Assembly: GCA_963682025.1 (NCBI GenBank)
Contig: OY821519.1
Span: 7,950,168 to 8,014,167 of the forward strand
Reading direction: 5' to 3'
Source of the DNA: Cordilura impudica
Lineage: Eukaryota > Arthropoda > Insecta > Diptera > Scathophagidae
Length of the DNA stretch: 64,000 nt
The translations under genes were made by a program, and so were the position numbers. Shown here in pieces: positions 1 through 12,241 of the stretch. The first letter of the stretch is position 1; the number at the start of each line of letters is the position of its first letter. The notes under the pieces were generated by a model, which saw nothing but the letters and a program-made list of their open reading frames with translations, was not told the DNA's origin and searched no databases.

Positions 1-2
1 AA

Positions 3-675
3 CCGGGTACTGGCAAAACAGCCTGTTTATCTCTTCTGCTAAAAACACCCGAGTATAAAAAGTGCCTGCAAACAGTCTATGTTAATTGCACGTCCATAGC
101 TTCAATAGGAGGGGTTTACAAAAAACTTTGTACAGAACTAAATCTCAAACCTCAAGGACGAACTGAAAGGGATCATTTACAAGCCCTACAACATTACCTT
201 AAGACTTGTCCCAAAATGATTTTGATAGTACTGGATGAAATTGATCAATTGTGTAGTACCAAACAGTCGGTTTTATATACCATCTTCGAATGGCCCTCTC
301 TACCCGACTCCCATCTACTTTTAGTTGGTATTGCCAATAGTTTGGATTTGACCGAAAGAACATTAATGCGTTTAAATGCACGTTGTGAGCTGAAGCCGCA
401 ACATATGCATTTTCCGCCGTACTCGAAACAACAGATTGTCGATATTTTCAAATCTCGTTTGGAAGAGGCTGAGGTATTAGATATCTTTCCACCCGTCACT
501 TTGCAGTTGTTGGCAGCTAAAGTTAGTGCTGTTAGTGGAGATGTTCGACGAGCTTTAGATATTGGACGTCGTGTAGTAGAAATTGCCGAACAACAGAAGA
601 AGGCTGGTGAAAGAGAGATCAACTTAAGAAATCTCAACTTGGCTGTTGCTGAAGTTTATGAAGATCCAAAAGAAG
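3..675 (+). CDS. Cdc6: Cdc6, internal exon (5' part outside window)
   Basis: Origin-licensing AAA+ ATPase that works with ORC in the nucleus to load MCM2-7 before S phase. The reading frame is open from base 3 and begins inside the Walker A motif (PGTGKT). Walker B (ILIVLDEID) follows near base 222, sensor 1 (GIANSLDL) near base 340 and sensor 2 (SGDVRRALDIGRR) near base 535. The exon stops after the first base of a codon at a clear donor (G|GTATGTG, intron from 676). These residues match the Orc1/Cdc6 family, and the stretch ELKPQHMHFPPYSKQQIVDI is typical of fly Cdc6. The N-terminal regulatory region and upstream exons are outside the window. Zasp66 lies to the right on the other strand, the Drosophila neighbour as I recall it. 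The assignment is secure; the true 5' border of this exon cannot be seen. Confidence 0.95.
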
Positions 676-769
676 GTATGTGTATTTATTTTAGGCATAT
701 AATAAAACTATTTCCCTATAATTTTAAATACATTAATGATAACTGTATTTTTTTTTTTTTTAATAACAG

Positions 770-1188
770 AAGTTCTAAAACCTGTCCAAGTTACCCAAGT
801 GGCTGCCGTTCTAAATACAGTCTATGGTGCCTCACAAAATCTACAAGAAGATATGGATGAATCTTTTCCATTACAACAAAAAATCATGTTATGTTCTTTA
901 ATGTTAATGCTACGCAATGAAAGGAATAAAGACATCACTATGGGACGATTACATGAGGTGTATAGGCGAGTATGTAACAAACGTAATATACATCCCGTGG
1001 ATCAAGCCGAATTTGTCAGTCTTGTGGATTTGGTGCAAACAAGAGGCATTCTAAGATTAGTTCGAAAAAAGGAACCACGTCTTTGTAAGGTTCAACTGCA
1101 GTGGGATGAAGAAGAAGTCAATGGTGCTCTAAGGGACAAACAATTAATAGCTTCCATATTAGATGACACAGCCTGTTTAGGCAAGTGA
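770..1188 (+). CDS. Cdc6: Cdc6, last exon with stop
   Basis: The acceptor is a long T run followed by AATAACAG at 761-769. Joining G at 675 to AA at 770 restores a glutamate codon and keeps the frame (DPKE-E-VLKPVQVTQVA). The exon encodes the C-terminal winged-helix domain of Cdc6, which contacts DNA and ORC. It contains MLRNERNKDITMGRLHEVYR and the late motif QWDEEEVNGAL, and ends ILDDTACLGK followed by TGA at 1186-1188. The intron (676-769) is 94 bp, a normal short fly intron. The frame is free of stops and shows no damage, so this is a functional gene end and not a pseudogene. Confidence 0.95.
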
Positions 1189-1395
1189 TTGATAACAAAA
1201 ATAATTTATTCAATAGATGAATTTTAACAAGAAATTAACATTTTTTTTTTTTTTTTTTTATATCTTATGTAATTTTTATTTTTAGTTTATTTTTAATAAG
1301 ACGTTTTTATAAATACCTCTTATTTACCTGACATTTTTCTAATTTACTTTATTCTTTTGTTTTATGTTCATTATACTCATTTCAAATTATTTATA

Positions 1396-1401
1396 AATAA
1401 A
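1396..1401 (+). terminator. Candidate Cdc6 poly(A) signal
   Basis: AATAAA lies 208 bases after the Cdc6 stop codon, with a second near-match around 1443 (aaaaataaag). In such AT-rich DNA this hexamer is common by chance, so the choice is tentative. Confidence 0.35.
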
Positions 1402-2012
1402 TGAAAAATAGCCTTGATCTAAAAGAAGAGTCATTCACACAAAAATAAAGTGTTTTGTATTTTAATTAAAAATAAATAATAATGTCTTTGATATACCTGA
1501 TGATATTTCCTTTTTTTTTCTTTGTTAAAATAACCAAAGCGTCATCTTAGATGTTGAAATACAATGTATCGTTTTATATATTTTAATTTTGATTTATTTT
1601 AAAATTAAACTATGTTTATAATCGAATTAATAATTATTTTTTATACTCTTCTAATAAAAATTTTTCTTAATTTTAATTTGAAATTATATTTGGGAGAAAA
1701 ATAATCTTTAATTTGTTTATATATGAAGGTTTTGAATTTAAGAAACGTTAACATTTTATACCTCAAGATTTGTTTAAGAAATTTACGACGTATAAGTTTT
1801 CTTATGTAAGTTTTTATAATTTACTTACTATTTATATTTACTATGACCTTTGCCAACTTTATGTAAACAATCGTTACGGATTTGTATATAATTTAAAATA
1901 TTTGAAGAGCATTTTTTAACCAATTCAATATTTACGAGAAAATATATATTTTGAGAAATCTCCAAAAATGTTGATTAAAAATTTCAGTTAAATCAATAGA
2001 CAATAAATGAAA
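1402..2012. other. Unique AT-rich DNA after Cdc6
   Basis: No gene, RNA or recognisable repeat seen. On the - strand a pyrimidine tract ending in TTTTAG near 1411-1420 resembles a splice acceptor, but the frames after it close within about 14 codons, so no exon is called. Confidence 0.5.
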
Positions 2013-2316
2013 CTAGCAGATTCCAGCGCTGGAAATTCGAGTGCAATTTCTAGTCAATCCACAAACCAACACTTTTATGGTTTATTATTATTGTGAATGA
2101 AGATAAACTTATTAACAAATTTAATAAAACACACATAGCATATGTATAATTTTATGTATTTATGTATTTACTCAAAATAAAGGAAAAAATTTAAAAATCT
2201 GTAAATCTGCAAAACGGCTAAAAAGAACTACCTTTCAAATAATATACGTTTGGTCAAAATCGGGATAAAACGGTAGAACAAAACATCGGTCACAAGAAAT
2301 CGCCTAATATTATAGA
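2013..2316 (-). mobile_element. Non-autonomous Helitron-like element, copy 1
   Basis: Reads 5' to 3' on the - strand as TCTATAATATT...CTGCTAG, flanked by A and T as Helitrons insert. Near the CTAG end is the short palindrome around the bases ctcgaaattcgag, here mutated on one side. Internally it has the family's diagnostic stretches around gtagaacaaaacatcggtc and aaaataaaggaaaaaattta. There is no coding capacity. Confidence 0.85.
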
Positions 2317-2454
2317 TTAAAAATAAGATTTAAAAAAAGGGTTTACTTTTGAGCACTCACAAAGTTTGACTCTCTAATATCTTGAATAACTGTTAATGTA
2401 TGAGCCCCCAAATTTCTGATTTAAAAATTCATTTCATGTCAATTTTTTGATATA

Positions 2455-2915
2455 TTTTTGTTTTTTGGTAGATTTAAGTGAAGACCAGGGGAGCAGCTTT
2501 ATGTGGAGACTATGATTAAAAATTGAACTACAGGGTTTTATTGGACTACTGATTAATGGATGTAATAAACATACACAAACTCAATTTGACCGAGATCTAT
2601 ATGATAATTCTGATATGGCAATTTAAGTCGATCTCAAAGGGGTCATTTGTATGGGGACTAGGTATGAACATGAACCGATTTTCACCAATTTCAATAGTGT
2701 TTATCGTATGGCCGATAGAAGTTTATATACCACATATATTCGTATTTGTTGTAGTTTAATTACAAGGTTTACGTGGACACACAGACAGTCGGACAGATAT
2801 CGAAAAATCGGCTCAGTAAGAGATTCTGAGTCGATCGGTATAATAAAGGTCAAATATTTTTGATAGTTACAAACATCAGCACAAATTCATTATACCCTGA
2901 CCACATAGTGGTATT
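2455..2915 (-). mobile_element. mini-me-like repeat, copy 1 (truncated)
   Basis: Shares with copies at 16472, 35975 and 52675 the ordered blocks 'gaagatcgggaagcagcttta', 'cacacaaacccaatttgacc', 'tggacacacagacagacgg' and the end block 'ataccctgaccacatagtgg'. The internal GTCY-type run is short here. This arrangement (TATACCC end plus a GTCY proto-microsatellite) is that described for dipteran mini-me elements; the family name is an inference. Confidence 0.6.
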
Positions 2916-4080
2916 TAAAAAAACAGGTCTCTTAGCTTATGAATTTTCACAAACTTGTACTATTAATATAAATTATTTAATTTTCTAAATCCTCATCTAT
3001 GACAGACTAAATGTAACCTTGAAAAAGCATTCAAATGTGTAGTATTTTCAGAAGATATTTTTTTCAAAATTAATGTAGCACATCAATATAATTTCACTTT
3101 TATTTCCTTCTAAATAAAATTTTATGTTTAAATTTATGAGATTAGTTTTCTTATGAATTCTATTGTGTTATGTTCCTCTTGAATAAGTTTTTGATTATAA
3201 AACGACAAGTGTTACAAATCCATTGTCAGTCAGATGACCATCATTCTGAATTATGCTAAAGAATTTTTAAATAAATTCACAACAACAATAACAATAATAA
3301 TTATATATCGTATATATAAGATTACAAATTATTTGTTTATTGTTTTTGATTTGATTGTTCTAAATTTTTCTATGTACGCTGTTTATAGGAGTAACAAAAA
3401 CAAATAGAATTTAATCGGGGGATAATTAATTTTCTTTCCGTTTCTAAAAGACCGTTGACGTATTTTTCAGCCAAATTTGTTTTTTCTTCACAAAATTTTG
3501 TTTTTCCATTCGTTATATTTTTGTTGTTCGTTTCGTTTTTCTATAGATCTAAAAATAAAGTATAAATTACACTAAGCTACATATGAAGGAAAAATAAATA
3601 TGAAAAACAGCAACAAAAAACATTTTATAGATAGATAGATGGTGGTCGAAATATATTAGATATATGTAGATATTTATACATTCTACAAACATACATATAT
3701 GAGGCACACGTACACAATTGTACAGTCTGAGTAAGAAGTCATTAGAACTTTAACGTTAGTAACTACAGTACATCCAAATACGTATCATTATCAATGATAT
3801 TTTGACAGATTTATTTAATATTTTTGTAACAATTTTCTTAATCCATCTAATGCACATTTCTCTTACATTACAAAAAAATTTATCTCATCTGTTATTAGAA
3901 ATAATATATATATCGATTACTTTTTTTGTTTCCAAAAAATTTTTAAAATCTTATAATTTTCATTAATATTTAACTAATACATACCAGTACAGACTATTTA
4001 AAATTTGGAAGGCAATTTCTCTTGAAATCAAACATATTTAATTTTATTTGAATTTATTAGATTTAATCTATCTATACTAA
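2916..4080. other. Unique AT-rich DNA
   Basis: No open frame of note and no recognisable repeat family; contains only short (GATA)/(TA) runs near 3630-3710. Probably intronic or intergenic DNA between Cdc6 and the visible Zasp66 exons. Confidence 0.4.
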
Positions 4081-5214
4081 CTAGCAGATTTCAGCGCTCG
4101 AAATTCGAGTGCAATTTCTAAACAACTTTATTTCTCAACTTATCCAATTCACAAACCAATACTTTTTGGCTTATTATTATTATTGTGAATGAAGATAACA
4201 AACTCATTAACAAACACATTAACAAATTTAATAAACACACGCATCTGTGGTTTTCTGGAATTACCGCGTATGTCCATTTTTGTCAGTTTTGAGTTAACGA
4301 TGCCAAATATATTAATTTTTAACGCTCTTTCCATGTGTTAAATTAAAAAAAAAAAAATTTACCATTTCTGATTTTTTTCTTTAAATAACGACGTAACTTA
4401 AATGTTTATTAAATTAATTTGCAGCACTATCGACGTATGTGAACCTACGTTTGATCGCTGACAAATTATTTTCTCAGAAAACGACACATAGCGACATATG
4501 TTGTTATTAATGAACAAAAATGCAAAATAATTTTGGACTATTTTTCAGTTTATAACCACTTATAAAAACTTTTGTGTTTATTTTTGTTATTTTTTGTCAC
4601 TACTATTCTTGATACGTTGTTATATTCTCATCCTAAGTCCCGTTAACTTTTTGTTGAAGAACAAAAAATTCAATTTTTCAAGCAACAACAACTTATGTCT
4701 TCATGTATGGTTGCATTGGTAGTTTTCTTTTTCAAAGAAAACGACGTTTGTCGACATAAGTTGTTTTATCTGCACACACTTTAAGTGTTATTTACATATT
4801 GTTTTTTCGTCTTTCTCTAGGATCTATTCCTCTGAAGATTTTTGACTCAAAATTTTATATAAAGTATTTATTGCTCATATCTACAGGACTGTTAAATAAA
4901 AAGCTATAAAAACTTTATACCGAGCCCTTAATTTCAAATGCAACGTTTTTTGGCTCCTGAACATTTTGATTTTATGAAACACGCGGTTATTCTAGAAAAC
5001 CACAGACATAGCATATGTATAATTTTATGTATGTGTTAGTAGCAACTTTAAATGCAATTTACTCAAAATAAAGGAAAAAATTTAAAAATTTGTAAATCTG
5101 GTGAACAGCTAAAAAGAAATTCCTTTCAAATAATATACGCGTGGTCAAAATGGGATAAAACGGTAGAACAAAACATCGGTAACAAAAAATCGCCTAGCCT
5201 TTTAATATTATAGA
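4081..5214 (-). mobile_element. Helitron-like element, copy 2, split by a TIR element
   Basis: Starts (on +) with ctagcagatttcagcgctcg and ends in aatattatagA, with A before and T after. The element is interrupted at 4245-5005 by a separate inverted-repeat element. Removing that element would rejoin the family sequence acacacacatagcatatg. Confidence 0.85.
4245..5005. mobile_element. 761-bp TIR element nested in a Helitron
   Basis: The ends are inverted: CTGTGGTTTTCTGGAATTACC on the left and the reverse complement of gttattctagaaaaccacag on the right, with about 22 of 24 matching. Flanking 4-mers are gcat and acat, a possible 4-bp target duplication with one change. Inside are repeated subterminal motifs (cgacatatgttg, cgacataagttg). 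No transposase frame, so it is a MITE-like element of unknown superfamily. Confidence 0.65.
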
Positions 5215-5340
5215 TATAATAAAGAGGTAATGTGTGTTTGTTTGTAGGAGGTAATCTCCGTAACTACCCATCTGATCTATCTGAAATTTTGCGCAAAGTC
5301 TTACTGCGGATATGTGAAGTGCTATAGGGTATGTATAAGT

Positions 5341-5928
5341 TGTGTAGAGGGTATATATAAGTTTGTCATTTCGTTTGTAATAATTAGAAAAAAAATTCTG
5401 GACCCTATAAAATATATATATTTGTGTTCCTTATAACAAGCGGAGTTGATATAGCGATGTCCGTCTGTGAAAATCACGATCACGATTTCAATCGGTCGTT
5501 TGCATAAAAAATTATTCATTAACATCCTGAGAAGTTTGCTATTTAAAATCGTCCAAATCGGTTGATTAGGTCCCGAGAATTGAATGAAGAAGTAAAAAAT
5601 ATGATTTGTCTATGTTGTTTTTGTCACGATCACGCCCTCAATATGATAACTAAGGTGCTTAATTTTAGTGAGAATGATTCACTAACATCATGAGAAAGTT
5701 TATGTTTGAAAAATCACTAAAATCGGTTTAATAGGTCCCGAGAAATCACTGAAAAAGTAAAAAAAATTGAAATATATATGTTTCTGTATTATTCTTGTTG
5801 TTATTGTAAGTGTTGTATTTTTGTCATAGCTGGACTTGTTTTGTCTATTTGTGTTGATAATCTTGAATATAATATTATGTGGTGGAGGGTATCAAAGATT
5901 CGACACAGTCGAATTTAACACTTACTTG
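5341..5928 (-). mobile_element. Dipteran repeat family W, copy 1
   Basis: Read on the - strand it starts with caagtaagtgttaaattcga and contains a short palindrome (cgaatttaa..., gattcgacac) and the phrase accctccaccac. A related shorter copy lies at 28612-28890. Non-coding; class unknown. Confidence 0.5.
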
Positions 5929-5971
5929 CACCTCCCATGCAAAATAAATTTTTAATATCATATATATTCAG

Positions 5972-6840
5972 TCCTGTTCTTGAAACGTTGTTATTTGAAT
6001 AAGAGTGAATTTAAAATCACATGAAATTGAAATTTTGGGTTTCTTGAAACCACTTTTTTTATTTATTTAATGGAAACATATGTTTGAGTTAAGAACCATA
6101 TGTTTGAGTTAAGAACATTTGTTATCTAGAAACCGAGGTGCCATATGGTTCTTTATTCAGTTTCACAAAAAACTTTTAAGTATTTTGTGCATGTTTATAG
6201 AAAAAGAAAAATATTTTCTTTTAAAATAACAACTTGCTTGTTCATTTAATTGTTTTTGTTCTTCAATTTCATTCAATTAAAAATCACTTTTCTATTTTTA
6301 AAAAGTTAGGCATCACCAAAAAAAATTACGATATTCAAATAAATTGGATTTGACTGGCATCACTACTGTTTAGAACATATGCAAAAAAATAAAAATATGC
6401 GATTTGATGAAAAAAATTTTTTTAATTCCTTTATTTGTAATAATTAGTGCATAAAGAATCTATGTTATAATTGAAAAAATTATAATGGAAAATAGATTGT
6501 GTAAATAAAAAGTTTTTATTATAGTTATAAAACAGCATCATCGCAAAAAGTGTGTTTTATTAACATCGACCACTTATTACGAGTTTTTTTTTTTTTAAAT
6601 AATGACAAGGTTCAATAAAAAACATGTTAGAGTTTAAATATCAATTAGTTTTTTTATCTTTTAAAACCTGCTTAGTAGAAAAAAAGGGCATTTGTTTTGA
6701 TTTCACAAAGCCTTTTCTATGTGAATTAAAACGAGAAAAAATATTCTTATTGAAATTGGAGAACAGCAAAAAACTCGTAGATTTAAGAATTTTTTCATTT
6801 ACGAGTTTTTTTTTTTGTGATAGTGGTTTCAAGAACAGGG
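5972..6840. mobile_element. TIR element V, copy 1
   Basis: Inverted ends TCCTGTTCTTGAAAC and GTTTCAAGAACAGGG. The 34876-35793 copy is nearly identical over most of its length, including the tandem phrase aacatatgtttgagttaaga. There is no convincing transposase frame; open frames around 6624-6874 lie on both strands of low-complexity DNA. Probably a non-autonomous DNA transposon. Confidence 0.7.
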
Positions 6841-7253
6841 GTGATTGAGTGCTATGATAGGGAGAGCTTAACAAATTTGTCTGAGATCACCTATTATTAA
6901 TGTTAGTAGTTATGCCTGAAATCGGCTGGATCGGATAAGTGGGCGTGGTACCTCCCATACAAAGTAATTGCTCAATATCATACGTCCCGACTACTATGAC
7001 AGAAACAGCTTTGTCTTCGATCATCTACTATTAGCGTGAGTAGTCAGACAAAAAATGGGCGGGATCGGACAAAGGGGCTTGGCACCCCCCATACAAGGTA
7101 AATAATAAATCGCATATATCTGGAGTACTGTAATAGTGAGAGCCCTTTCATTACGTTGCGGGGGATGGTAGGGGTGTAGCGAAGCACATCGGGTTACATC
7201 TAGTTGTATATATTTTTAAAACCAAACTTATACAATCACGTTATACATTTATG

Positions 7254-7643
7254 TCGTCTTCTCTTCTGACAAAGAATGTCGCATTTTATTTGCATTTTTT
7301 TCGAAAAGTGCATTTTTTATATATTCTGAATTAAGAGCAAACTTATCTTATACATCAATCGAAAGGTCTCAAAGGCGAGCCCTCGTAAATAGCAAAAAAT
7401 TGCAGCCCTTGACTTCTTTCAGGCCATAGTGTGAGAATATTTCCCATTGTTCCCCTTTTTTGAATATTTTCACCTTATTTCACTTCAAAGAAGATAGTAA
7501 TCAAAATTTTATGAACACAGCATTTTGAGAACTATCGATTTATGTATAAGATAATGTTGCTCTTAATTCAGAATATATAAAAAAATTCACTTTTCGAAAA
7601 AGTGCAAATAAAATGCGACATTTTTTGTCAGAGAAGTAAACGG
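7254..7643. mobile_element. Fold-back MITE U, copy 1
   Basis: Left arm has tgtcgcattttatttgcat and cgaaaagtgcattttt; the right arm has their inverse. The copies at 37041 and 53387 have the cleaner terminus ATGCCGTTTTCTTTTCTGAC. No coding capacity. Confidence 0.75.
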
Positions 7644-8404
7644 AATTAGATTCAAACTATATTATCGAATGTACAGCAAGTACTTATGAGATGAGCTGTT
7701 ACTGTAATCGCAAGCACTTATAATGATTTAGAAAGAATTTTTTTTCAATGAATATTACGAATATACTGAAAAAAATTTCTCATAGATCTCTAAATTGAGC
7801 CATTTATTTTGAAAGTGACATAAGTGACATTTCAAAATAACAAGCTAATTCTAACATAATTTATTATTTAACGGTACTCTTTAATTAAAAAAAAAACAAA
7901 TTACAATCAATGTGTTAAAATCTAGATTTTATTTGAAAGAAGTTATTTAAAAAACAGATTACTGAGCACAGCAATGCTTAGTGAAAATTATAAAAATTAA
8001 ATTAAAAATTGTTAGTAATAAACTTTTATATGATATTCACGATAAAAATCATTTTCATCCAATAAAAAACCGAAAATATACTCTTAACTCAAGTGCTATA
8101 AAATAGAAAACATCAATGAGCTTGCCTCATCATAATTTTATACCTCATTCTTTTTTTTTCTTTTTTTTTTATCTAAAATCAAAAAATCATAAAGTTTTTT
8201 TTTGAAAATTTTCCCCTTAACTTATTAATATTATTTAAATCAAAATGTATTTTAAATTTATTATTTATAAGACATAAATATTTATAAAATATTTCTATTT
8301 ATAAGTGATTTTCTAGAAAATTTATTATCAATTATATATCTAAGTAAAAAATGACAAAATCCTAACCACTTTAAGAAAGGACGACAAACTAAGGTACATA
8401 ATAA
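7644..8404. other. Unique AT-rich DNA
   Basis: No gene, recognisable repeat or long open frame; several homopolymer T runs (8150-8175). Confidence 0.4.
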
Positions 8405-9134
8405 TCTATAATATTAATAGGTGAGGCGATTTCTTGTGACTGATGATTTGTTCAACAGTTTTCTTCCGATTTTGACCAATCGTATCTTATTTGAATGGTA
8501 TTTCCTTTAAGCTGTCCACCAGGCTTATAGATTTTAAAATTTTTAAATTTTGTTGAAGTTATGATCATTTAAAGTTACTACTAACGCATACATAAAATTA
8601 AATTAAATTTGTTAAGGTGTTTGCAAAAACAAAAATGAGTTTGGGTGCTTCACACAGTAATAATTGTGCAGAATTGAAAAATTATTCTGGACATAGCATA
8701 ATTAATAATTTACTAGCAGATTCCAGCCCTCGAAATTCGAGCGCAAATTCTAGGAAATTTTATTTTTTCATTAAATAAAGACCCTAAAAGTATGCTAATC
8801 AATTGTAGCCAATTCACAAATCAACACAAAAAACAAACTCATTTATATTACAAACACATTAACAAATTTAAAAAACACACACATAGCATTGTATAATTTT
8901 ATGTATGTGTTAGTCAACTTTAAATGCAATTTACTTAAAATAAAGGAAAAAATTAAAAATCTGTAAATCTGCAAATCGGCTAAGAAATAATATACGTTTG
9001 GTCGAAATCGGGATAAAACGGTAGAACAAAACATCAGTCCCAAGAAATCGCCTAGCCTATTTATATTATAGATTAAATGAAAAAATAAAATTTTCTAGAA
9101 TTTGCACTCGAATTTGAGGGCTGGAGTCTGCTAG
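8405..9134 (+). mobile_element. Helitron-like element, copy 3, split by a second copy
   Basis: The + strand copy starts with TCTATAATATTAATAGG at 8405 and runs to about 8712. Its 3' end, with the ctcgaatttgag palindrome and CTGCTAG, reappears at 9073-9134. The gap is exactly filled by a minus-oriented copy of the same family, so a Helitron landed in a Helitron. Confidence 0.75.
8713..9072 (-). mobile_element. Helitron-like element, copy 4 (nested)
   Basis: Starts (on +) ctagcagattccagccctcg and ends tatattatagA. A precedes and T follows, as expected. It contains the family phrases around gataaaacggtagaacaaaa and caagaaatcgcctagcc. Inserted in the copy at 8405-9134. Confidence 0.85.
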
Positions 9135-10009
9135 TATTATATAAATAAAGAATTTGTAATTTAAATTCAAAATTGATAAAATTGAAAACATGCTTTAAAA
9201 ATATGAATTTATATAGAAATATCCACTGAAAAATGCATTTTTTTAAAATAAATAATAACAAGTAAATAAGTATATAAGTATAAGTATTTTAATTTTTATA
9301 AAAAAATATTTTTATATTTTAAGTATAAACTATAAATTCTTTAATCATATATTTAAAAATATGCCATAACGTTCAAACATATGCAATAATATTCAATAAA
9401 TATGTATAAAATATGCACTTCAAAAGCAAAATATACATAATATAGATTTTTTTCAAAAATACGCATAAACAAATCATATTGTTGCAACTGATTTGATTCT
9501 CAAAAGTATTTGGTGAAAATTGATTTCGGGCTGACATGCATTTGCTTAAAAGTCTCAGCCATATATGCGATGGAAATCGATTGATTTTATATCGAAAATG
9601 AAATTCTAAAAAGAATGATGAAAATCAAACGGTTTCAATTTCATCGTGTTTCTTTCAATAAAGTGTCACTCTGTAATTACATATTTTATTATTAAATACA
9701 ACGCTGTGTTATTGTTTTTCACAAAAAAAAAATTTAATATTCGGTTAATAATTTTGTGTTTTGGTTTGAAAAAATTTATTAAAATGGCATTTATAATAAC
9801 CACAAGTGGCGAAAATGTCACAAAAGAAAGCATAATGCATAAATCCTTTTGGAGCAAAATTTTTTGGTGAAGCAATTTTTCAACCTTCTGATGATGGCGT
9901 TAAATTTCCTTTTTTTCTGTCGCGTATTTATGTACTTTCGCTTGAAAAATTATATTAAGTGAGACATTATAGTAAGTTAATTTATTATACTTACATTTTT
10001 TAACTTATA
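9135..10009. other. AT-rich DNA with no recognised feature
   Basis: No repeat family recognised. Short frames near 9646-9875 exist on both strands in AT-rich sequence and have no motif, so they are not called genes. Confidence 0.4.
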
Positions 10010-10370
10010 TCTATAATATTACTAGCCTAGGCGATTTCTTGTGAACGATGTTTTCTTCTACCGTTTTATCCCGATTTCGACAAAAAGATATATTTTTTGA
10101 AAGGTATTTCTTTTTGTATGTTCACCAGACTTACAGATTTTAAAATTTTTGCCTTTATTTTAAGTAAATTACATTTAAAGTTGCTACTAACACACACATA
10201 AAATTATACATATGCTATGTGTGTGTTTACTAAATTTGTTAATGTGTTTGTAAATTTGTTTTCTTCATTCACAATAATAATAAACCAAAAAAGTGTTGGT
10301 TTGTGAATTGGCAAATTTAAAAAAAAGTTGCCTAGAATTCACTCGAATTTTGAGCGCTGGCATCTGCTAG
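10010..10370 (+). mobile_element. Helitron-like element, copy 5
   Basis: Begins A|TCTATAATATT and ends CATCTGCTAG|T, with the terminal palindrome (actcgaattttgagcg) slightly decayed. Full-length non-autonomous copy of 361 bp. Confidence 0.9.
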
Positions 10371-10896
10371 TTTTTAATAAAGCGTTGAAAATTTGAGCAA
10401 AAACTAATCTGTTTCAAACCGAAAAACAAAGTCTCTTGATTTAAAACCGATAAAAGAAAATAACAATTTCGTTTTCCACCACACCTTTATTTATCCATAT
10501 TTCCACAGAACAAAATGAACATATTTTTATAAGAGAAAATGAAATATATTTATTCTTGAAATAAGAACGAAAGCAAATCGAAAAGTTGATTTATTTCGAT
10601 TTTGTTTCGTTTTGGTATTGATTTCGGTTTTCATCACATGCCTGATATACATATATGTTTTTCTAAACTATTTTAAAAGTAGAATAAGTCACTTTACCGT
10701 AATTAAAAATAGTGATATTACAAATTAATCTCCCGTAAGATTTTAAACGTTTAAAAACACAAATCCTTAAATATCACGATTTATAAACAAAGTGGCGTAT
10801 TCTCATTTATAATTATTTTGTTAAAAGTTCCATTAATAAAAATATTTGAAAACAAAACTGAGTTTATACAGAAACCGTTTATAAATTTATTATTAA
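10371..10896. other. AT-rich DNA with no recognised feature
   Basis: No open frame, palindrome or known repeat noticed. Confidence 0.4.
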
Positions 10897-11264
10897 CTAA
10901 CAGATTTCAGCGCTCGAAATTCGAGTGCAATTTCTAGGCAGCTTTGTTTTTGAACTTAGCCAGTTCACAAACCAACACTTTTATGGTTTATTATTATTGT
11001 GAATGAAGACAACAAACTCATTAACAAACACATTAACAAATTTAATAAAACACACATGGCATATATATAATTTTATGTATGTGTTAGTAGCAACTTTAAA
11101 TGCAATTTACTCAAAATAAAGGAAAAAATTAAAAAATCTGTAAATCTGCAAAATGGCTAAAAAGAAATTCCTTTCAAATAATATACGTCTGTTCAAAATC
11201 GGAATAAAACGGTAGATCAAAACATCGATCACAAGAAATCGCCTAGCCTATTAATGTTATAGAT
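10897..11264 (-). mobile_element. Helitron-like element, copy 6
   Basis: Starts (on +) ctaacagatttcagcgctcg (CTAG end mutated to CTAA) and ends attaatgttatagA. Complete at 368 bp; no coding sequence. Confidence 0.85.
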
Positions 11265-11764
11265 AACACATACGTATTTATAAAATATTTCTATCAAATT
11301 TATAATTGATTTTCTGGAAAATTTTTTATCATTTATATAAAGTTATTCGAAACTCAATTAAACACATTTCCAATTAACTTATTTATTAATTTCATTATTT
11401 TCTATTCTATTGACCGACCAGATATTTTACTTTGTATGGAGGATGACACGCCCATGTCCGACCATTAAATAAACTCACACAAAATTAAAAGATTCTTGCT
11501 ATAATACTATATAATGATAAATATTTATTTGGACTGGCCCGGCAAGCCCTTTTTAGGCGTAACTACTTTACATCATAACATGGACTCACCTAATGTTTCG
11601 TAGTATTTTTACTAAAAATTATGTTATACTCACATATTCTAAAAAAGAGCTAATTTAAAATATAAATATATACATATTTGTAAACATCTATAGAGACCAT
11701 TTTTTCTAAAAAATAATTCTTTCTAACTAGCGTATTTGAGTCAAATCAGGTCATTGATAAGTTA
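11265..11764. other. AT-rich DNA with a short Helitron-type fragment
   Basis: The stretch ttttactttgtatggaggat with acacgcccatgtccgacc (about 11425-11465) resembles, inverted, phrases of the element at 5216-7204. The rest is unremarkable. Confidence 0.35.
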
Positions 11765-12241
11765 CTAGCAGATCCCAGCCCTCGAAATTCGAGTGCAAAT
11801 TCTAGGAAATTTTATTTTTTCATTTAATAAAGACCCTAAAGGTATGCTAATAAATTTTAGCCAATTCACAATTCAACATTTTGTATATATTGATTGCGTT
11901 ATTGGTTTGTGTCCAAAATTATTTTTCAATGTTATTGGTTTATGTCCAAAATTAATTTTCAATTCAGCACAATTATTATTGTGAATGAAGAAATCAAACT
12001 CACAAACACAATAACAAATTTAATAAACACATACATGTCAGTGTATAATTTTATGTATATATTAGTAGCAAATTTAAATGCATCTTACTCCAAAACAATG
12101 TAAAAATTCAAAAATCTGTAAATCTAGTGGACAGCTGAAAAGAAATACATTTCAAATAAGATATTTTTGGTCAAAATCGGGAGAAAAATGTGGAACAAAT
12201 CGTCGTCCACAAGAAATCGCTTTACCTATTAATATTATAGA
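11765..12241 (-). mobile_element. Helitron-like element, copy 7 (longer subtype)
   Basis: Starts (on +) ctagcagatcccagccctcg and ends attaatattatagA. It carries an extra block (ttgattgcgttattggtttg, partly doubled) also seen in the 53897 copy. Its 5' end is included in a downstream tandem duplication. Confidence 0.85.

Larger units (their letters stand above)
5216..7204 (+). mobile_element. Second Helitron-type element, interrupted by two insertions
   Basis: Begins with an AATAAAGAGGTAATGTGTG block like the 5' end of the helicase-bearing Helitron at 24788-26021 and ends in catcgggttacatCTAG followed by T. Blocks such as ggcgtggtacctcccatac and cgattgaaatcggc-type phrases recur. It is broken by a repeat at 5341-5928 and by a TIR element at 5972-6840. 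Borders are inferred from these insertions. Confidence 0.5.

Noticed and set aside
1405..1420. Acceptor-like pyrimidine tract followed by a short - strand frame, considered as last Zasp66 exon
   Set aside because: Only about 14 codons, no Zasp66 similarity, and none of the ZM motif; chance match likely.
9646..9875. Overlapping 70-codon frames on both strands
   Set aside because: AT-rich, no motif, no splice or start support.
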